Origin: JAVBQF01 sp031549195
GTDB taxonomy: Bacteria; Bacillota_I; Bacilli_A; RF39; UBA660
Assembly (NCBI GenBank): GCA_031549195.1
Contig: JAVBQF010000042.1
Location: 1 to 25,882, forward strand
Direction: 5' to 3'
Length of the DNA stretch: 25,882 bases
Each line of letters starts with the position of its first letter. The first letter of the stretch is position 1. This document shows positions 20,701-25,882 of the stretch, piece after piece. The notes beneath the pieces were generated by a model. That model was not told the origin of the DNA. It did not search any database and saw only the letters and a program-made list of their open reading frames with translations. The position numbers and the translations under genes were made by a program.

Positions 20701-23700
20701 TTATTATTGGATCAATATTAGTACCTACTTTATTTAATAATTTTTCTCTTGTTAACGCTAAAGGATTATTGGTGTTTCTATTTCTTCCAATAAATTCTGC
20801 TCTTTCAGTCTCATAAGTTACTTCTTCGTTATTATCCTCTACAAATAATCTGTTAGCAAAATAGTTAGTACTATTCTTGCTCGTATTTTTTCTGCACATT
20901 ATTATACTTTGGTTTTCAGCATCATATTCACTACTTACAAATAGGTTCTTAAATGTTCTATGTGTTATATCCTCAATATTTTTTATTATTATTGATTCTG
21001 TATATGTTGTTAATTCTAATTCTTTCACTTTATCTGAATGATTTGTAAATGTGACTTTTCTTATTTCACTATCATGTGATCTAGTTACTATGATTTCCGT
21101 TTTTGTTGTAATATTTTCGTCTATTCTTGTGAATTTAACTCTATCACTTGCAAATACAACATTATATTTTTGCGGTTCAATGTTCATCGGAGCATATGTA
21201 TTTGACCATATCTTATTACTTTCAATATCTTTTATGTACATAAAAATCCCATAATCTTGCTCTGTAATTTTTCTATATCTATTTAATTGAGTTGTTGAAT
21301 ATCTTGAAAAACCATTACCTCTATCGTTAATAAGAACAAGATAACGGGAATTAGATATTGCTGATACCTCTGGTACATCAGAAAGATAATTGAATTCCCT
21401 AATATCATTTTCAATTTTTTCTTTGTCGTAACTATATTTTTTATAACCAAATATTTTCATGTCTATAAGTGGCTTTAATTGCACTTTTTCTTTTAACAAT
21501 ATTTCTGCAGATTGAATTCTAACATCACTATGAAAGTAGTTTTGAACCGTTAAGTCTTTTAGATAGTTAGTAATTGATGTTAGTATCATCCCTTGATGAT
21601 GTGCAAAATATGCTAAAACATTTTCATTTTTATCATAATCATAAGCTTCATAGAATCCAAAGTCTCCATACATATTTATTTTTTTAAATTTATTAATATT
21701 CTTATAAACCTCTACAGGATCCTTTATTATTGCAAGAACTGATGCATAAGGCGATAGTACTATTCTTTGGTTTTTATCTTCTTGCACTTTTAAGTATGGA
21801 GTTGCAAAGGCCTTGTATTTATAATTGAGACCATCATCCAGTTCTGCATATGCTGATTCTGAAATACCCCATGGCATATCTTTATTTACTTCCTTCATGT
21901 ATTCTTTTTGACAGAATTCAGCAAAAAAGTAGCTTTCGTCTAGTAATGTATTAGGATAAGTTCTCATATACATTGCAGGCATAAAGTATTCGAAAGATGT
22001 ACCTGACCATGAGATAAGACCTTTGTGTCTTTTATATTTTGTTAATGATTTATCCAAACATAGCCAGTGTTTTCCTGGAACATCGCCTTTGGCAATCGCG
22101 ATAAAGCTCAATATTCTACTTTCACTTGCAAATTTATTGTAATTATATATTGAGAGTCTATCTTCGTGCTCATTATAAACGACACTAAAAACATCTTTAT
22201 CTGTATAAAACTCACTAAAGTCCATATTATCAAATAAAGTTTCAATGCGATTGTTTATATCATCAAATCCATATTTTTTAGTAAACTCTTTAACAACTAT
22301 CAAACTTGCTGCAAGATTTGCACTGTCAACAGAAGATACATGAAATGGTAATAATCTTTCCATCCTATGAATATCATACCAGTTATATAAATGACCATGC
22401 CATTTATCAAGCTTTTCTATTGAAGCTATTACTTTTTCAATTAAATTGATTGCTTTATCCAAAGTGATAAATTCAAGTTCATAAGCTGACACAATACTGG
22501 TAAGTGACATGCTTATATCTGTTGGAGACGTCTTCGCGTCCTCTCTTATTTCTCTATTTAATTGATAGTTATCTGGAATTAAGTAATTATTTTCTTCATT
22601 TAAGAATGTATCAAAATACAACCATGTCCTAAATGCTATTTCTTTTAAATCTTCTTTTTCTTTAATATTTAACTCATCTAAGCTTTTATTACTATGTTGG
22701 CTCACAGACCATAACGCAAATGGTGCTATAGAAAAGGCAGTTGCAATGATTAAAGAAGTAGCCATATAGTTACTGTGAAATATCATTGTTAATAATATTA
22801 TTATTGCTGCTGCAATATAATTAACATAAAATGCTTTTAAATATGTATCTATTCCATTATCTGTATTCTTTGCCGCATCTTCTGCTGTTATCCAATTTAA
22901 TAAATTTTTATGCGATATTAACATTCTATAGGTCGACCTTACTAAAGCATCTAAATAAAGATAACTATAATATGGCACTGTCATAAATGTAATACATACT
23001 CTTGATAGAAGTGCTAAAGCTCCAAAAGATAGGTCATCATAATATTTAAACGCCGATATTTTCCTTTGCTGAATTCTAAGTAAATCTTTAACATAAAATA
23101 TTACTGGTAAAGAAACTACTAGAAAGACAAATATAATTGACCATATTGGGGTGGTTTTTGGAATTATTAATGATAACATTAAAATTAATAACAATGCAGG
23201 ATTAACAAGCATCCTCCTTAAGTTATCAAATATTTTAAACTTACCTATTGGATTTATTGGATTATTAACCTTTTTACCTTTTAAATTTTTAACAGTTCCT
23301 TTTAACCATCCTATAATTTGAACATCACCACGTGCCCAACGATGTTGTCTAGAACTGTCTACTAAAAATTCTGCGGGAAAATCATCTATTAATTCTATAT
23401 CAGATGCATATGCACATCTAATATAATTACCTTCAATTAAATCATGGCTTAATATCAAATCTTCTGGGAAAGTATTAGAAAGCACTGTATCAAATGTTTC
23501 AACATTATAAATGCCTTTTCCTACAAAGCTTCCTTCTTTGAATACATCTTGATAAAAATTTGGTACCATTGGTGAATAAACATCAAAACCACCAATACCT
23601 GCCATTAGTTGTGAATATCTTGATTCATTAGTAGCTTCTATGTCAATACTTACTCTCGGTTGAACAATACCATATCCTCTTACTACCTTAGTTTTTGATT

Positions 23701-25387
23701 TGTTTAATATAGGTGTATTTAAAGGATGTGACATAAGACCAACTAATTTTTGAGCTGTATTTAGTATTAGTTCTGTATCAGTATCAAGCGTTATTACATA
23801 TTTAATTGGATCTTTTATATTACTTATTGTTTCAATATAAATATATTTTTCTTTTTCTTCTTCAGTTAGTGTCTTTAAAAGAAGTTTATTAAAATGAAGT
23901 AACCCACCTCTTTTTCTTTCATATCCTAAATATTTGTCTTCTGATTTATTATATTGTCTTCTTCTATAAACGAAGTTAAATATTTCTTTATTATACTTCT
24001 TATTAAGCTCCCTTGCTTTTTTCACCCCATATCCTGCAATTAACGAATCTTGTTCATGCTCTTGCTTATCATATTCCATACAATCAGCAAGTAATGAAAA
24101 ATATAAATTGGGAGTATTATTTGATAAGTAGAACTTTTCAAGACGCTCATACATTGTATCTATCTTATTAGTGTCCTTTATTATAGTTGCAATAACTACC
24201 ATAGTGGCAGACTCTTTTGGTATTCCCTTTGAATAATCCATTTTTGGAAGTGACTGCATATTATAAATTCTAGATAAGAGTTTATTTAATACTTGAATTA
24301 CTATTTCACTTACAGGTACTACTAATAAAATAAAACTTAGTAACCTGCTATTGAATATAGATGATGATATTATAAAAGATATTAATGTCGTAAACATAAT
24401 AATTAACAATACATAAATACTGGATCTTAATTGCAAATTCGACTTTTTGAGCAAGTAAAAACCAATATGTTTATCCTCACAAATGCTTCTCTCCATTAGG
24501 TTTTCTACATATTTATACTCATCTTGATTTTTCGAATTTTTTACTATCTGATATCTATATAATTCTTTTGTATCAAGAGTCATGTTTTTATATACAGGAT
24601 CTTGTAAAAGTAGTTTTTCAATTCTGCTTATTTTATCGCAGAGTATATTTGATTCAAGTTTTGATATATTTCTTAGATTGTTAAATAAGTTTGTTATAAG
24701 TATATTATCTTTTGCAGTAGCTAAATGAACATCATTAATAAGCTTTTTTAAATCTATATTATTATTTACTAATAATTCATTAAATTGTTTAAATAAGTCT
24801 ACAGATAATTCACCTAATTCTTTTAAATTTTCATTAAGATAATATAAGCATTCTGGATACTTAATAATATCAAAATCATCATTTATATATTTATATAGGT
24901 CTACTTTTCTTTCCGTCTCTTTGTCTTCTTTTATTTTGCTCATCAACAACTCAATTTTGTTCATATGTAAGTCTTTTTCTCTTTTTTCTACACAAAGTTC
25001 ATTAAGTCTATTTATAATAAGCATCGATAATACAACTGGAATAACACTTATTGTTTTATATGAAAAATAATAGTTATTTTTATTCTGATATGACTTAAGT
25101 TCTTTTATTAATACATCCAGCTCTGAGTTATAATTATTTTCTTTTAATATTTTTTCAATTATATTATATATATCAATATTTTCTTCTAGTAACTTTTTCA
25201 AATTAGTTACTTCTCTAAACTGTTGTTTTACTGCATTTTTAGTTTCAACAACTAAGTAGTAATTATCAATTATCCATTCGTTTGTCGACCCTACATAATT
25301 ATGATTCTTAGTAAGCTCAATTAACTTTTCATAATATTCTTCAATATTTTTGCATTCTTTTAAAAATTTTATATATTTTCTATTCAC
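17702..25387 (-). CDS. Cyclic beta-1,2-glucan synthase-like protein (GT84 + cyclisation domain + GH94)
   Basis: This 2561-residue membrane enzyme has the ChvB/NdvB layout (those are about 2830-2870 residues). The N-terminal cytoplasmic region has hydrophobic helices at 323-341 and 349-368. The GT84 domain follows, with DTD (535-537), SHDLIEG (catalytic-base Asp649) and RQHRWARGDVQ (680-690). Further helices lie at about 727-768, 787-806 and 853-895. A Glycoamylase-like module follows (about 930-1290; GISESAYAELDDG at 1174-1186), which in related enzymes cyclises the chain. Two GH94 beta-sandwich regions come next (about 1330-1590 and 1820-2090). Last is the GH94 catalytic domain with EGDVLHWWHEQ, D2247-W-N-D2250 and GGQYTHSTAWY, which phosphorolyses beta-1,2-glucan to set length. 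UDP-glucose is the expected donor. Start: GTG with GGAGG 6 bases upstream. The next gene is pgi. Confidence 0.9.
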   Translation of the reverse strand: MNRKYIKFLKECKNIEEYYEKLIELTKNHNYVGSTNEWIIDNYYLVVETKNAVKQQFREVTNLKKLLEENIDIYNIIEKILKENNYNSELDVLIKELKSYQNKNNYYFSYKTISVIPVVLSMLIINRLNELCVEKREKDLHMNKIELLMSKIKEDKETERKVDLYKYINDDFDIIKYPECLYYLNENLKELGELSVDLFKQFNELLVNNNIDLKKLINDVHLATAKDNILITNLFNNLRNISKLESNILCDKISRIEKLLLQDPVYKNMTLDTKELYRYQIVKNSKNQDEYKYVENLMERSICEDKHIGFYLLKKSNLQLRSSIYVLLIIMFTTLISFIISSSIFNSRLLSFILLVVPVSEIVIQVLNKLLSRIYNMQSLPKMDYSKGIPKESATMVVIATIIKDTNKIDTMYERLEKFYLSNNTPNLYFSLLADCMEYDKQEHEQDSLIAGYGVKKARELNKKYNKEIFNFVYRRRQYNKSEDKYLGYERKRGGLLHFNKLLLKTLTEEEKEKYIYIETISNIKDPIKYVITLDTDTELILNTAQKLVGLMSHPLNTPILNKSKTKVVRGYGIVQPRVSIDIEATNESRYSQLMAGIGGFDVYSPMVPNFYQDVFKEGSFVGKGIYNVETFDTVLSNTFPEDLILSHDLIEGNYIRCAYASDIELIDDFPAEFLVDSSRQHRWARGDVQIIGWLKGTVKNLKGKKVNNPINPIGKFKIFDNLRRMLVNPALLLILMLSLIIPKTTPIWSIIFVFLVVSLPVIFYVKDLLRIQQRKISAFKYYDDLSFGALALLSRVCITFMTVPYYSYLYLDALVRSTYRMLISHKNLLNWITAEDAAKNTDNGIDTYLKAFYVNYIAAAIIILLTMIFHSNYMATSLIIATAFSIAPFALWSVSQHSNKSLDELNIKEKEDLKEIAFRTWLYFDTFLNEENNYLIPDNYQLNREIREDAKTSPTDISMSLTSIVSAYELEFITLDKAINLIEKVIASIEKLDKWHGHLYNWYDIHRMERLLPFHVSSVDSANLAASLIVVKEFTKKYGFDDINNRIETLFDNMDFSEFYTDKDVFSVVYNEHEDRLSIYNYNKFASESRILSFIAIAKGDVPGKHWLCLDKSLTKYKRHKGLISWSGTSFEYFMPAMYMRTYPNTLLDESYFFAEFCQKEYMKEVNKDMPWGISESAYAELDDGLNYKYKAFATPYLKVQEDKNQRIVLSPYASVLAIIKDPVEVYKNINKFKKINMYGDFGFYEAYDYDKNENVLAYFAHHQGMILTSITNYLKDLTVQNYFHSDVRIQSAEILLKEKVQLKPLIDMKIFGYKKYSYDKEKIENDIREFNYLSDVPEVSAISNSRYLVLINDRGNGFSRYSTTQLNRYRKITEQDYGIFMYIKDIESNKIWSNTYAPMNIEPQKYNVVFASDRVKFTRIDENITTKTEIIVTRSHDSEIRKVTFTNHSDKVKELELTTYTESIIIKNIEDITHRTFKNLFVSSEYDAENQSIIMCRKNTSKNSTNYFANRLFVEDNNEEVTYETERAEFIGRNRNTNNPLALTREKLLNKVGTNIDPIISLRTKVTIQPNKAKTVYFIAGFAKSKEQITNILKAYNSEPKIEEAFSLATLANNANTKLLGLEGRDMRLYNIMLNYLYQTSKHFINEERKDILTKNSLNQTTLWKYGITGDLPILLVDIYETEALNLVKEVLKAYEYYKSKSIFVDVVIINREISEYKDIIAREIDNEKYRMKSLHEFMNTPGEIYILDVKDVSDADSILLNMVARLRFNSKKISNLEEGIIELQKENKMVSYDHVDSESAEGSTEDVTKLSFYNEYGGFANNGKEYVITNPDTPTPWCNVLTNPNFGSIVTNNACGFTYSHNSGMFKVTSWTNDIVVNDKSEGIRIDGKIIEMSSVRHGFGYSTFTHNKKDYECIIDEFISTENNIKFYRSKLINKGNQPHNFKVTFWINPTFAENEEKSSRYILTDYFESMNAVLLRNVYNINFSHITAFMSSTLPISSYTIDKVLFKSIDVQVKVEANSEMDFAFVLGTAIGNDTVDSLIKKYNTIDKVDKEYTKVKQSWEDTLGKIQVKTPDDSFNYVMNGWYLYQSISSRLNAKAGFYQVGGAFGFRDQLQDSINICTVDQERAKKQIISNAMHQFMEGDVLHWWHEQNSFGLRSRYKDDYLWLIYAVCEYVRITGDIKFLDEKVCFVNGPQLESYEEERGMVFNYTEEVATIYEHILLALSRALDSIGKNGLPLMGGGDWNDGMNKVGIKGSGTSVWLGFFLHYVLGKLILLIDKRKEDTSKYKILMDQLKETLNTVAWDKDYYLRAFFDNGEKMGSSENRECKIDLISQSFSILSEVIPSERVDSVINAVENNLVDKELGIIKLLTPPFKESKNNPGYIMDYPEGIRENGGQYTHSTAWYIMALIKLGYTDRAYQYYQMINPINRTKTKKDVLKYRVEPYVIAADIYSNKDNPARGGWTWYTGSSAWFYNIGLTAILGFNKEGNNLYINPHVIKEWESFEIEYKHIDTLYKIKVNMKSKSNNIVLDGEAQVKEYITLKNDKRTHAVIFNIMG

Positions 25388-25591
25388 AATTTACCTCCAT
25401 CTATATTTGTGTTGAAGTAAAATTTACTTTTTTCGAAGAATATACTCCACTAGTATATCCAGTACAATTAATTATTATTTATTAGATTTATAAAATAAGA
25501 GTTATTTATATTTTTACTCTTCGCATTATACAAATTCATTATACCATAAAAAATTAAATTATGGTAAAATTACGTAAGAAGGTCGTTAAAA
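25388..25591. other. Divergent intergenic region with leader hairpin
   Basis: These 204 bases separate the glucan synthase start from a divergent membrane-protein gene. On the minus strand the long leader holds a 9-bp hairpin (25438-25460, loop AGTGG, one G-T pair) about 50 bases before the GTG, and a palindrome-like AAGTAAA/TTTACTT element (near 25410-25424). Promoter elements are listed separately. Confidence 0.55.
25538..25570. promoter_or_regulatory. Back-to-back extended -10 promoters on an inverted repeat
   Basis: ACCATAA (25543-25549) and TTATGGT (25559-25565) form an inverted repeat with a 9-base centre. Reading outward, each arm gives TTATGGT followed by a -10 box: TATAAT on minus (25538-25543) and TAAAAT on plus (25565-25570), both with TGG as an extended -10. 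No good -35 boxes are present. A second TATAAT on minus lies at 25525-25530. Confidence 0.5.
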
Positions 25592-25882
25592 ATGAAGAAA
25601 AAAACAATTACTAAAATTTCATTGTTGAGTAATACACTCTTGTTTTTATGTGTTGGACTTTTTTTATGTCTAATCCCAGAGATGTCTTTAAAGTTATTCC
25701 ATCTTTCTATTTCCCTGCTATTAGTGGGATTAGGATCATTAACTTTGATTTTAAATATAATTAACGCGAAAAAGATACAAGATATTCTGATATCGTTATC
25801 AACACTTTTTATTGGAGTATTTTTCTATAATAATCAAATGCGCTTTTTATCTTTATTCCCAATTATTTTTGGTATATATATG
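25592..25882 (+). CDS. Multi-pass membrane protein, HdeD/DUF308-like, truncated by window end
   Basis: An ATG at 25592 opens a frame of 97 codons that reaches the window edge with no stop. After the basic start MKKKTITK, four hydrophobic segments lie at about residues 13-28, 36-57, 62-78 and 84-97, separated by very short polar turns. This spacing resembles HdeD/DUF308 small membrane proteins, but the match is only by pattern. A GAAGGT site lies about 10 bases upstream. The gene is divergent from the glucan synthase and shares its promoter region, so co-regulation is possible. Function unknown. Confidence 0.65.
   Translation, partial: MKKKTITKISLLSNTLLFLCVGLFLCLIPEMSLKLFHLSISLLLVGLGSLTLILNIINAKKIQDILISLSTLFIGVFFYNNQMRFLSLFPIIFGIYM

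Overview
The window looks like chromosomal DNA from a very A+T-rich, low-GC Gram-positive bacterium. The protein genes are visibly rich in A and T, they use Firmicutes-style GGAGG ribosome-binding sites, and they use the standard bacterial code: TGA is a stop in tsaB and tsaE and Trp is TGG. The 16S rRNA and gene content (DUF402 phosphatase, HelD, TsaE/TsaB/RimI/TsaD, sortase) suggest class Bacilli, near the Erysipelotrichia/RF39/Acholeplasma-like branch. That placement is an inference from 16S segments read by eye.

Left part (1-4764). The end of an ABC-transporter permease (+) converges on a two-gene sortase/adhesin unit (-), and both stop codons lie inside one bidirectional terminator hairpin. 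The adhesin has a thioester domain, two SpaA/CnaB-like domains and a non-canonical C-terminal anchor. Its sortase overlaps it by 8 bp and lacks the usual catalytic Arg. Next comes a HelD-type RNA polymerase recycling helicase (-), whose probable promoter is embedded in the terminator of the upstream operon.

Middle left (4765-10440, all -). A tight operon tsaE-tsaB-rimI-tsaD carries most of the tRNA t6A modification machinery plus ribosomal-protein acetylation. It ends with an unfamiliar Lys-rich, single-pass membrane protein that has a dockerin/EF-hand-like calcium loop. Upstream of it is a divergent RNase II/R-family nuclease that lacks a C-terminal S1 domain.

rRNA operon (10426 to about 15730, -). 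The order is 16S-23S-5S, with no tRNA in either spacer, complementary processing stalks around 16S and 23S, a strong terminator after 5S, and four tandem sigma-A-like promoters built from a repeated module. The 16S gene has a substitution in the EUB338/341F site and changes under the 1492R primer.

Right part (15864-25882). A transcription unit (-) begins with a 2561-residue cyclic beta-1,2-glucan synthase-like protein (GT84 + cyclisation-type domain + GH94). It continues into glucose-6-phosphate isomerase (4 bp gap), and then a nucleoside tri-/diphosphatase (DUF402) with its own promoter. A divergent, truncated membrane-protein gene (+) runs off the right edge. Its promoter is arranged back-to-back with that of the glucan synthase around an inverted repeat.

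No CRISPR array, insertion sequence, phage gene or tRNA gene was seen. The most unusual content is the sortase/thioester-adhesin pair, the giant glucan synthase next to pgi, the S1-less RNB nuclease, and the tandem rRNA promoters.
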